From the NCBI GenBank assembly GCA_913019975.1, contig CAJWBH010000002.1:186001-250000 (forward strand): 64,000 bases of DNA, in the 5' to 3' direction. Under the pieces are notes generated by a model, which saw only the letters and a program-made list of their open reading frames with translations, ran no database searches and was not told the DNA's origin. The DNA is from Thalassolituus maritimus (lineage in GTDB: Bacteria > Pseudomonadota > Gammaproteobacteria > Pseudomonadales > Oceanobacteraceae). Shown here in pieces: positions 56,583 to 64,000 of the stretch (position 1 is the stretch's first letter; each line of letters begins with the position of its first letter). Both the position numbers and the translations under genes were made by a program.

Positions 56583-57782
56583 TTATTCACCTCGTAACGC
56601 TTCAATCGGGCTCAGGCGTGATGATTTATACGCAGGCCAGATACCTGAAATTAGCCCGGTAATAACGGCGACTGCGATGGCCAGCCCGAGTGTCGAAAAC
56701 TGAATCTGAACCGGAAAGGCCGGGGCCAATAGACTTAACAGGGCGACGACAACGGCTGTGATAACGATGCCGATAAAAGCACCGAATAATGAGAGCATGA
56801 CGGCCTCGCCCAAAAAGAGACTGAGCAACTGCCGTCGCGGACAACCAATGGCTCGCAGTAACCCGATCTCTGCGGTGCGCTCGGTCAGGTTGGTCGTCAT
56901 GATGGTGAAGATACCCACGCCGCCGACTAATAAAGAAATCCCACCCAAAGCCGCGACGCCTATGGTCAGGATGCCGAGAATGCGGTTCATGCTACTGAGC
57001 ATTTCATCCTGGCTGGTCAGGGTGAAGTCTTCCTGGCCGTGGCGTTTTATCATCATCGCTTTTATGCGCTCAAGCATCTGGCTGGATGTTGTGCCTTCAG
57101 AGAACACGACATCCACTTCCATTAATCCTTCCCGATTAAAAAGCGTAAGAGCACGATCCGCAGGAATATACGCCATATCATCAAGATCAAACCCCAGTGT
57201 TGAGCCTTTGGGTTGCATCACACCAATGACCCGATAACGCTGGCCACCAATGCGGATAAACTTCCCGAGCGGGTTTTCGCTACGAAACAGCTCTCGGTAT
57301 AAGGTGTCGCCTATCACTGCAACGGCAGGGCTATTGCCGCCGGTGTCGGGCAGAAACTTTCCCATCGCCAGAGGGAAATCCCAGGCCTGATTAAAATCAG
57401 AGGTCGTACCGAGAATCTCGGTACTGCGAACGCGCTCGCCGTAACGAATAGGCCCCGAGCCCTGAACATTTGATACCACCCATTCGCTGCCGGTAATTCT
57501 CGCTAAGGCTTCTGCATCATCGAGGGTCAGTAATCGCACCGAGCTGATTAACCCTCCGGCCATACCGGCAGTTTCGCTGTGGCCCGGCGTGATCGCAATA
57601 ATACGAGTGCCAAATTGTGAGAAGCTATCCAGAACATATTGGCGAACGCCGTGCCCGAGTGTGGTTAACAGCGTGACTGCGGCAATACCAATGGCGATGC
57701 CGAGCGCAGTTAATACGCTTTTGCCCGGCTGGCTGGTGACAGGTGAGGTAGCAAGGCGAAGCCAGTCGTCAGGTCTTATCAT
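56583..57782 (-). CDS. MacB-type ABC transporter permease
   Basis: A 399-residue FtsX/MacB-type permease. It has one N-terminal membrane segment (SVLTALGIAIGIAAVTLL), a large periplasmic domain (MacB_PCD), and three C-terminal segments with TAEIGLLRAIGCPRRQLLSL. It is the downstream partner of a second permease and an ATPase, so the complex is a heterodimer. The role is tripartite efflux or lipoprotein release; the substrate is unknown. Confidence 0.87.
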   Translation of the reverse strand: MIRPDDWLRLATSPVTSQPGKSVLTALGIAIGIAAVTLLTTLGHGVRQYVLDSFSQFGTRIIAITPGHSETAGMAGGLISSVRLLTLDDAEALARITGSEWVVSNVQGSGPIRYGERVRSTEILGTTSDFNQAWDFPLAMGKFLPDTGGNSPAVAVIGDTLYRELFRSENPLGKFIRIGGQRYRVIGVMQPKGSTLGFDLDDMAYIPADRALTLFNREGLMEVDVVFSEGTTSSQMLERIKAMMIKRHGQEDFTLTSQDEMLSSMNRILGILTIGVAALGGISLLVGGVGIFTIMTTNLTERTAEIGLLRAIGCPRRQLLSLFLGEAVMLSLFGAFIGIVITAVVVALLSLLAPAFPVQIQFSTLGLAIAVAVITGLISGIWPAYKSSRLSPIEALRGE

Positions 57783-57814
57783 TTATATTTCCCTCGCAGC
57801 AAGGTCTACCACAG

Positions 57815-59032
57815 TTATTTCCCTGCCTGAGCTTGCAGTGCCAACACGGGTGGCAGCTTTGCGGCTTTCTGCGCCGGTATCCAGGAGAAGAGAATGCCGG
57901 CAATGGCAGACACACCAATCGCCGATACGCTGGCCCATAAAGGGGTTGCGAAGGGCACTTCGGGAAATTTAAATCTAAGGCCCCAAAGAATAAACTCTGC
58001 GATCAACATGCCGAGTACAGCGCCACTGGTGGCGAGTAACGTAGCTTCGGTAATAAACAACAAGCGGACTTCTTTTGATGAAGCCCCGAGTGCTTTTAGT
58101 AACCCAATTTCAGCCCGGCGCTGAGCTACGCCGATGAGTGTCATATTCATAATTAAAACCCCGGCGACTAACAGGCTGATGGCCGCAATACCGGCGACTG
58201 AAAAGGTCATGATTAACAGTACATTATTAAAGGCGCTGAGCAGGCTGTCGGGCGTAACAATCGTAATATCCAGCTGGCCGTCGTGGCGTAGCTTCATCTG
58301 TTGCTCAACGGCTGTGGTCATGGCTGGCACAGCATCAATATTCTCAATCTGAATCATTACCCTGAACAGACCTTCGGTATTAAAGATCTGCATGGCGTTA
58401 TCTACGGGCAAGATCAGAGCATTGCTCATATCGAATCCGAAACCCGTTCCCGAGTCAGTGAGTACGCCCGTCACGCGGCAGCGATAATCCGCGACATTAA
58501 TCCATTGCCCCAGTGCGCGTTTCGGGCCGAATAATTCATCCCTCAGGGTTGCCCCTAAAATACATTCCGAGCGGCTACGGCTACCTTCGCGAGTGGTAAA
58601 CGCCTGCCCCTGGCTGAACGCGAGATCCCGGATGCTGAAGAAGTCCTCAGTTGTACCGAGAACTAAACTATCGCGGCTCAACCCTGAAATGCTCAAACGG
58701 CTGATGCCCACAACGATAGGTGCAATACGTTCGACACCGGAAATTCGCATGAGGCTTTGGGCATCTTCAAGCGTGATATCACGGGTGCCTTCGCCGGTTA
58801 ATGGCGGCAGGCCTCCAGTGGTTTCTTTTCGGCCGGGCAGCATGACTAAAACATCGTTGCCGAGGCTTGCGAACTCAGCCATAACAAATCGTCGTCCGCC
58901 CTCGCCAATGCCAGTCAGCAACACAACCGCCAATACACCAATGGCCATAGCCACTAACTGCATGGTGGTACGAAATCGCGTTCGTGTCAGTGAGCGCAGG
59001 GTAAAGGTGAGATGATCCTGCAGGCGGATCAT
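57815..59032 (-). CDS. MacB-type ABC transporter permease
   Basis: A 405-residue permease related to the one at 56583: N-terminal segment (QLVAMAIGVLAVVLLTGIG), periplasmic domain, and the C-terminal membrane part with RRAEIGLLKALGASSKEVRL. It overlaps the ATPase gene by four bases, so translation is coupled. Two different permeases in one operon imply a heteromeric complex. Confidence 0.87.
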   Translation of the reverse strand: MIRLQDHLTFTLRSLTRTRFRTTMQLVAMAIGVLAVVLLTGIGEGGRRFVMAEFASLGNDVLVMLPGRKETTGGLPPLTGEGTRDITLEDAQSLMRISGVERIAPIVVGISRLSISGLSRDSLVLGTTEDFFSIRDLAFSQGQAFTTREGSRSRSECILGATLRDELFGPKRALGQWINVADYRCRVTGVLTDSGTGFGFDMSNALILPVDNAMQIFNTEGLFRVMIQIENIDAVPAMTTAVEQQMKLRHDGQLDITIVTPDSLLSAFNNVLLIMTFSVAGIAAISLLVAGVLIMNMTLIGVAQRRAEIGLLKALGASSKEVRLLFITEATLLATSGAVLGMLIAEFILWGLRFKFPEVPFATPLWASVSAIGVSAIAGILFSWIPAQKAAKLPPVLALQAQAGK

Positions 59033-59757
59033 ACGGCGGGCTCTTCTGTGGGGGGTATGGCGAACGTATCGTCGCTGACGATGGCGCCATCCACCATACG
59101 CAAACGCCGCTTAGCGCGCTGGCCGAGCGCCATGTCGTGCGTAACCACAATTAAGGTAATGCCCTGAGCATTTAATTCTTCCAGCAGCTCAACCACGTCG
59201 GCACCCGAATGAGTATCGAGATTCCCGGTAGGTTCATCGGCGAGCAGCAGCGGTGCCTGCATAATAATGGCCCGGCCTATGGCCACGCGCTGGCGCTGAC
59301 CGCCAGACAACTGCTCTGGTTTATGGTCGGCGCGCTCCGTTAACCCTAAGCGTTGAATAACAGGTGCTAAGCGTTTACGGCGTTCTGCCGGAGGAATACC
59401 CGCCAGCACCATAGGCAATTCCATATTTTCACGGGCACTCAGGCGCGGTACTAAGTGGTAAGACTGAAACACAAAACCAATGTGGTCACGGCGATAACCC
59501 GCGCGCGCTTCCTCGCTCATAGGCACGGTGTCTTCGCCCGCAAGCCAGTACTCGCCTTCATCAGGCACGTCCAACAGGCCCAGCATATTCAGCAGTGTCG
59601 ACTTGCCCGAACCAGACGGCCCCATCACTGAAATATATTCGCCTTGCGTAATATCCAGATTGATATCATTAAGCGCATGCACTGTCTGATCACCGAGCTG
59701 AAAGCGACGATGCACTCCGCGAACTTTAATGGCCCCAGTCTTCATCGCTTCAGTCAT
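59029..59757 (-). CDS. MacB/LolD-type ABC ATPase
   Basis: A 242-residue ATPase with Walker A GPSGSGKSTLLN, signature LSGGQRQRVAIGRA and Walker B LLLADEPTGNLD. The AxxTGNLDTHSG pattern is as in MacB/LolD types. I use ATG 59757, which overlaps the HlyD gene end by eight bases; a longer frame to 59778 has no support. Confidence 0.9.
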   Translation of the reverse strand: MTEAMKTGAIKVRGVHRRFQLGDQTVHALNDINLDITQGEYISVMGPSGSGKSTLLNMLGLLDVPDEGEYWLAGEDTVPMSEEARAGYRRDHIGFVFQSYHLVPRLSARENMELPMVLAGIPPAERRKRLAPVIQRLGLTERADHKPEQLSGGQRQRVAIGRAIIMQAPLLLADEPTGNLDTHSGADVVELLEELNAQGITLIVVTHDMALGQRAKRRLRMVDGAIVSDDTFAIPPTEEPAV

Positions 59758-60901
59758 GGACAATAGTATCCAGCACACGCACGGTGCGGCCGTCTGTCAG
59801 GTCGCTCTGGCCGGGTTCGTTAATGATCAGGTCATCTTTACTCACACCGCTTATGACTTCACTCCAGGTCCAGTTAGTCAGGCCCAGTTCTACCTGCTGC
59901 TTAACGGCGTTGCCGTCTTTGGCGAGCATCACATGATCCGTGTCGATTAATAGCTCGGTAGGAAGCCGCAGGGTGTTGTCAGAGGTTGCTGTAATAACCT
60001 CGATATCGGCGCTGTAACCAATCAACAGATGGGTGCCATCAGGGAGTTCATTGAGGCGCACATCAACATCCACCGTACGGGCCTGTTTCTCTTCATCCTG
60101 AATATAAGGCGATATCCGCGAGACATGGCCATCAAAGGTGCGGTCGCCGAAGGCATCCAAGGTAACGCGCACAGGCATATCCAGTGCGACCTGAGCCGCA
60201 TCTACTTCATCAATTGGCGCCTGCACGTAAAAACAATCGGGGTTGATCAGATCAATGGCGGGTGGTGTGGCCACGCCCGGAGGCGATGGTGTGGCGTATT
60301 CACCGATCTCGGCGTTCACCTCAGCAATAATGCCAGCGAAGGGAGCGCGTAACTGGGTTTGTGCAAAACGCGCTTTCTGCAGATCCAGACTGGCAGACGC
60401 CTGAGTAATCAGGGTTTCTTGCTGTTTGCACGAAAGCTCACTAATGGTTGCGGCGGTTTCGGCGCGGTCTAACTGCTCAGACGATGCCATCTGGCGCTTA
60501 TGAAGATCATGAATACGGCGCTCTTCACGCTTATCCGATTGTGCCTGCGTACAGGTAGCCTCGTGCGAAAGCCTGGCAGTATCGAGCTGGGCCTCAGCAG
60601 TTGCCAGAGTGGCACGAATGTCTTCGTTCCAGAGCTCCATCAAAGGCGCGCCAGCTTCAACTTTATCGCCCTGAGCAACATAAAGAACACTGACCTGGCC
60701 ACCGAGAGGCAACGACAAGCGGGACCGCTGGCAAGCCTTAACCGTGCCTGAGCGGGTATTGGCGACACTGGCTTCTACTAAGCCGACCGAAGCCTGCGAC
60801 ACAGAGATATCAAGCGGACTCTCAGGCCAGAAGCGCACAGCAGCGACACCTGCGCCAATCAACACAATAGGAATCAGAAGTTTAGGAGAGGGGAGACTCA
60901 T
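59750..60901 (-). CDS. HlyD/MacA-type periplasmic adaptor
   Basis: A 383-residue membrane fusion protein. I start it at ATG 60901 (MSLPSPKLLIPIVLIGAGVA), which has an AAGG site and one N-terminal membrane segment; a frame running to 61096 is an extension through noncoding sequence. The lipoyl halves (GQVSVLYVAQGDKVEAGAPL and FAQTQLRAPFAGIIAEVNAE) flank a coiled-coil hairpin. With the two permeases and the ATPase it makes a MacAB-like exporter. No outer-membrane TolC gene is near. Confidence 0.9.
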   Translation of the reverse strand: MSLPSPKLLIPIVLIGAGVAAVRFWPESPLDISVSQASVGLVEASVANTRSGTVKACQRSRLSLPLGGQVSVLYVAQGDKVEAGAPLMELWNEDIRATLATAEAQLDTARLSHEATCTQAQSDKREERRIHDLHKRQMASSEQLDRAETAATISELSCKQQETLITQASASLDLQKARFAQTQLRAPFAGIIAEVNAEIGEYATPSPPGVATPPAIDLINPDCFYVQAPIDEVDAAQVALDMPVRVTLDAFGDRTFDGHVSRISPYIQDEEKQARTVDVDVRLNELPDGTHLLIGYSADIEVITATSDNTLRLPTELLIDTDHVMLAKDGNAVKQQVELGLTNWTWSEVISGVSKDDLIINEPGQSDLTDGRTVRVLDTIVHD

Positions 60902-61292
60902 AATGGCCTTCAGGGTCAGTGACCGTGGATTTCCGTATACGCCATAACATATAGAGTGGGCGGAGGAAGGGCAATGATGTAGGTCAGGGTATATGAAATG
61001 AATCGGGAGCTGATATGGCGTCGCCTCAGGTACTTTGCATATAGCGCTAAGGTCGGTATGCTCGGTACATTGAGAGAAAGCTTGGCACGCAAGCAAAGGC
61101 CTGATCGCGAGCTAAATAGCCAAGTCTGCTCGTATGTCAGAAGGGAGACCTAAGTTATGGAAGATACTTCAATGATGTCAGAGTGTTGCTCTTGAAACCC
61201 CGAAAGAGCGTTTCAGGATAAGCGCGAACGCATACTAACAAGCTTTCAAGCAATTACAGATCGAATAGAGATATAGATCTTTGGAGTCTAAA
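60902..61292. other. intergenic region between the exporter and the DUF262 cassette
   Basis: About 390 bases with no supported gene. It holds the divergent control region for the exporter on the left and the DUF262 operon on the right. TGAAAC (61193-61198) and GTTTCA (61210-61215) form an inverted repeat with an 11-base spacer that could be an operator. A 12-codon frame at about 61157 is too short to call. Confidence 0.45.
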
Positions 61293-62486
61293 GTGAGTGA
61301 CGAAAATATTGAATTTAAGGAAGATGAGGAGCAGCAAGAGTCTGATGAAGACATTGGCTCACTTGATCAAATTTCCTTCTCCTCGGCCGTGGTAAGTGGA
61401 AATGACTGGACGACGGAAACTCTTCTCAATCAAATTAATAAGGGTAACATCCTATTGAATCCTGACTTCCAGCGCAGAGATGCATGGGACAAAAAGAGAA
61501 AAAGCAAGTTTATTGAGTCCTTGATACTTGGGTTGCCAATACCACAAGTCGTGCTGGCTGAATCAAAAGAACGAAGAGGCGCATATATTGTTCTGGATGG
61601 AAAGCAGCGATTACTAAGTATTCGCCAATTTTCCGCGGATGCTGATGATAAGGTTTATGAGCAGTTAAAATTAACTGGCTTAGAAATAAGAGATGATTTG
61701 AAACGAAAGAGCCTCCAAGATCTTAGGGATGATCTTGATTTATTCGATGATCTTTCTGCGTTCGAGAATCAACCTATCAGGACTGTGGTTATTAAAAATT
61801 GGCCTGATGAAGATTTTTTGTACCATGTATTCCTGAGGTTAAACACCGGGAGTGTGCCTCTTTCACCCCAAGAACTAAGGCAGGCTCTTCACCCAGGGCC
61901 ATTTGTGAGCTTCTTAGATCGATCCTCATCAAATAGCGATGCTTTACGAGAAATACTTAAGCTGAAAAAACCTGACTTTAGGATGAGGGATGCAGAGTTG
62001 TTGCTCAGATTTTTTTCGTTTAAAAATTTCCTATCTGAGTATGGTGGTACGTTAAAGAATTTTCTTGATGATACTTGTAAGAACTTAAATGAAAGCTGGG
62101 AAGAAAAAGAAGTATTGATAGAGAGTCAGTTAGAATCTTTTGAGATGGCTCACAGATTCATTAAATCAATATTTAACGGGAATCAGTACAGGAAGTGGAG
62201 TGGATCATCCTATGAGTCCAGGTTTAATAGGGCGGTTTTTGATGTTTTAATATTATCTTTTGTTGATGAAGAAATAAGGGAGTTATCAGTAGGGAGGGAG
62301 TCAGAAATAGAGGCTGCATATATAAAACTCTGCGATGAAAACAAAGAGTTTATGACATCTATTGAGTCAACCACTAAGAGTTTGTCTGCGACGCAAATAA
62401 GAATCTCTACTTGGTTCGAGGTATTGAATGACCTTTTAGGGGCAAGTTTACACGTTCCTAGGTTGATAGATAATCGCATTGTGTAA
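61293..62486 (+). CDS. DUF262 protein of an accessory cassette
   Basis: A 397-residue protein whose N-terminal half is DUF262, the domain of GmrS and related defence proteins, part of the ParB/Srx-like fold. The key blocks are INKGNILLNPDFQRRDAWD (about residue 50), LILGLPIPQVVLAE and VLDGKQRLLS (the DGQQR-like motif near 105), then LNTGSVPLSPQELRQAL. The C-terminal half is helical and lacks an obvious HNH (DUF1524) motif. I use GTG 61293 with GGAG seven bases ahead rather than TTG 61281. Codons are AT-rich compared with the genes on the left. A role in phage defence is inferred from family and neighbour. Confidence 0.75.
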   Translation: MSDENIEFKEDEEQQESDEDIGSLDQISFSSAVVSGNDWTTETLLNQINKGNILLNPDFQRRDAWDKKRKSKFIESLILGLPIPQVVLAESKERRGAYIVLDGKQRLLSIRQFSADADDKVYEQLKLTGLEIRDDLKRKSLQDLRDDLDLFDDLSAFENQPIRTVVIKNWPDEDFLYHVFLRLNTGSVPLSPQELRQALHPGPFVSFLDRSSSNSDALREILKLKKPDFRMRDAELLLRFFSFKNFLSEYGGTLKNFLDDTCKNLNESWEEKEVLIESQLESFEMAHRFIKSIFNGNQYRKWSGSSYESRFNRAVFDVLILSFVDEEIRELSVGRESEIEAAYIKLCDENKEFMTSIESTTKSLSATQIRISTWFEVLNDLLGASLHVPRLIDNRIV

Positions 62487-62500
62487 AGGGAGGTAGGTTT

Positions 62501-63151
62501 GTGCGCTTATCCAGCCGATTTAAAGAGCTTAAAAGCAGGTTAAGAGAGCTTAGGAATCATATGTTACCTGTGAACTTTTCACCGACCGGGGATTATACTG
62601 ACAGACAGCAAGATAGAGCTAGAGGCTATCGGTTGCTTGTCCATGCGGAAATTGAATCATATTTAGAAGATGTGTCGAGAGAAGCTGTCACGCAAGCTAT
62701 ACGTGACTGGAAAGTAAATAAAAAACCATCTAGCATTATTATATCATTTCTAGCATCATACCATTCTAGTTGGAGCGTGACTGAAGAAATTAAAAACGAA
62801 GAGCTCATTCAAATAGCTAAGTCTAGAAAAAATGCCAAAGACTCTGTCGTTGAAGTAATTGATGTGGCTCAAAGGCAATTTACTCAAAAACTCAAAGACA
62901 ATCATGGGATCAAAGATAAAAATTTTAAGACTCTTATTCTCCCTACTGGAATAGATATTGGCTCCCTTGATCAAACCTGGCTAACAAATATCGATAGCTT
63001 TGGCACAAAGAGGGGGGAGGTTGCACATAAAGCTAAGCGAGCCCAAGGAACTATAAACCCTAAGGATGAGTTCGAATCTGTACAAACGCTATTGGATGGA
63101 ATTGAAGATTTGGATAGAAGAATTGTGCAACTAAGAAACGAAAACTTCTAG
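62501..63151 (+). CDS. HEPN-domain protein, possible RNase effector
   Basis: A 216-residue protein with a HEPN look: GYRLLVHAEIESYLEDVSRE near residue 42, and the catalytic-type pattern FGTKRGEVAHKAKR near 169, where RGEVAH is Rx4H. That pattern fits RiboL-PSP-type and MAE_28990-type HEPN RNases. It starts at GTG 62501 with a strong AAAGGGAGG site, 14 bases after the DUF262 gene. A pairing of DUF262 with HEPN is known in accessory regions of bacteria. RNase activity and toxicity are predicted and not shown. Confidence 0.68.
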   Translation: MRLSSRFKELKSRLRELRNHMLPVNFSPTGDYTDRQQDRARGYRLLVHAEIESYLEDVSREAVTQAIRDWKVNKKPSSIIISFLASYHSSWSVTEEIKNEELIQIAKSRKNAKDSVVEVIDVAQRQFTQKLKDNHGIKDKNFKTLILPTGIDIGSLDQTWLTNIDSFGTKRGEVAHKAKRAQGTINPKDEFESVQTLLDGIEDLDRRIVQLRNENF

Positions 63152-63226
63152 AGTGCCGCTGTTAGGGATGAATGATCTTGCGCCAGGGCGCGGTATTAAA
63201 TGGCACTATTCATGGAGGGGTTTCAA

Positions 63227-63511
63227 GTGTGGGAGATATTAAGTACTAATAGTTTTGTTGGCACTTTAGTATCGGGCTTGTTCCTGCTAATCCTTGGTTG
63301 GGCTTTTAGCTGGGGAGTTAAAAAATATCGAGCTTGCCGTGTGTATTCCATTTTACAGGCAGGGCTATCGGAGAAAAACAAGAAGTTTTTGTCAACAGCA
63401 TATATTTCTTCGAAGTCTGGTTATACACAGTCACAGGTAGAGGCTCTTTGCAGCCACCACAGGAAAATTCGTCGTAATGAAAAGGAACTTGAATCATGGT
63501 GCATCGATTAA
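63227..63511 (+). CDS. small membrane protein with C-terminal winged-helix-like part
   Basis: A 94-residue protein if started at GTG 63227, which has a GGAGGGG site; ATG 63200 is an alternative. It has one membrane segment (VGTLVSGLFLLILGWAFSWG) and a cytoplasmic domain (FLSTAYISSKSGYTQSQVEA, LCSHHRKIRRNEKELESWCI) that looks like a small winged helix. Such small 1-TM proteins occur in defence islands as sensors or effectors. I cannot name a family. Confidence 0.55.
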   Translation: MWEILSTNSFVGTLVSGLFLLILGWAFSWGVKKYRACRVYSILQAGLSEKNKKFLSTAYISSKSGYTQSQVEALCSHHRKIRRNEKELESWCID

Positions 63512-63523
63512 ATCTAGTATCAT

Positions 63524-63886
63524 TTGATAAGGAGTGACAATTCGCCACTAAGATGGCTGGATTCGTTCCACTCGGCGTTAATAGCAGATGTATGTGCAAG
63601 TAGCTCAGGAGTAATATTTAACACATTTGAAGAAGAATTAAGGGATCTACTAAAAGAAAATAAATTCGAGCAAGCCTACTCCGTAGGAAAGAAAGCCCTA
63701 GAGTTAGAGCCAAATAATTTAGCGATAATAGAATCTCTAAAAATGGTTACGGCGGCACTCAGTTCACAATGCATGGATATGGCATCCAGGAAGCAAGATT
63801 GCGCTGCAGCATACTTTGAGTGTGAAGACCTTCTGCGTAAAGTAAATGAACTTACTAAGCAAGAGATCTATGGTCGTCAAGTTTAA
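63524..63886 (+). CDS. possible TPR-like protein, start uncertain
   Basis: A frame of up to 120 residues. The part from about residue 34 (FEEELRDLLKENKFEQAYSV, GKKALELEPNNLAIIESLKM) reads like a TPR pair. The upstream part has no good start: TTG 63524 opens it, and no ATG or GTG lies in frame between it and the TPR part. The gene may be frameshifted or start at a rare codon. It follows the membrane protein closely. Confidence 0.4.
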   Translation: MIRSDNSPLRWLDSFHSALIADVCASSSGVIFNTFEEELRDLLKENKFEQAYSVGKKALELEPNNLAIIESLKMVTAALSSQCMDMASRKQDCAAAYFECEDLLRKVNELTKQEIYGRQV

Positions 63887-63911
63887 ACACATAATAAGAA
63901 AAACTAGTATC

Positions 63912-63952
63912 GATTTTATCTTGCTCCGATAAGTCGAAAACGAGATAAAATC
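63912..63952 (+). terminator. AT-rich inverted repeat after the last gene
   Basis: GATTTTATCT (63912-63921) and AGATAAAATC (63943-63952) form a perfect 10-bp stem around a 21-base loop, a few bases past the TPR-like gene. It may be a terminator or a binding site. An intrinsic terminator would need a T run, which is missing. Confidence 0.4.
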
Positions 63953-64000
63953 AGCGAAAAAAACATACTATTTAATGGTGCATTTTATAAAATCAAAAAT

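Noticed and set aside
59750-61096. Longer HlyD start at 61096
   Set aside because: The first 65 residues are Cys/His-rich noise; the membrane anchor begins at ATG 60901 with its own ribosome site.

Overview
The window reads as chromosomal DNA of a moderate-GC gammaproteobacterium. The evidence is recBCD order, the thrS-infC-rpmI-rplT-pheS-pheT-ihfA-merR run, a bL35/bL20 operon, selD-selU, and outer-membrane lipoprotein and FadL-type genes. A marine Oceanospirillales-like host is plausible, but I infer this from gene style and did not show it by comparison.

Layout. 1-5.6 kb: 3' end of recB, recD and a large AsmA/DUF748-type protein, joined by ATGA overlaps. 5.7-7.1 kb: tRNA-Val(GAC), a hypothetical gene and a small heat shock protein. 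7.4-9.35 kb: a lipoprotein 5'-nucleotidase with a collagen-like linker. 9.4-21.8 kb: an accessory island with hsdM, hsdS, a SIR2-like gene, a truncated rhuM-like gene, a stub of an hsdR copy, intact rhuM, intact hsdR, a YgjP-type metallopeptidase, an unknown gene and a broken GIY-YIG-like start. It is bracketed by clusters of three palindromic REP-like repeats that lie in opposite orientation on the two sides. 21.86-28.5 kb: a likely selenium operon (selD, selU, PhnD-like binding protein, ATPase, double permease) followed by a DMT-type transporter and a YajL-like protein. 28.6-32.0 kb: a glycerophosphodiesterase lipoprotein, a sterol-desaturase-family enzyme and a divergent AraC-type regulator with a tandem 16-bp repeat between them. 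32.1-35.6 kb: a cassette that looks like a toxin followed by two mosaic immunity paralogues, with a relic of a second toxin tail between them. 35.7-43.2 kb: translation and nucleoid genes; infC starts at a non-AUG codon. 43.3-52 kb: tRNA-Pro(GGG), an alpha/beta hydrolase, a small exported protein, a FadL-type porin paired with a 1120-residue Ig-like lipoprotein, a CBS protein and a phosphatase. 52-61 kb: a duplicated beta-propeller-like lipoprotein, amt with an unknown partner, and a MacAB-like ABC exporter. 61.3-64 kb: an AT-rich cassette of DUF262, HEPN, membrane/wHTH and TPR-like genes that runs toward the window edge.

The parts most worth attention are three accessory modules. The first is the SIR2-containing type I restriction island with its inverted repeat borders. 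The second is the toxin/immunity-like cassette at 32-35.6 kb with signs of partial gene conversion and toxin loss. The third is the DUF262-HEPN cassette at the right end. All functional claims are from reading motifs and context; no database search was run.
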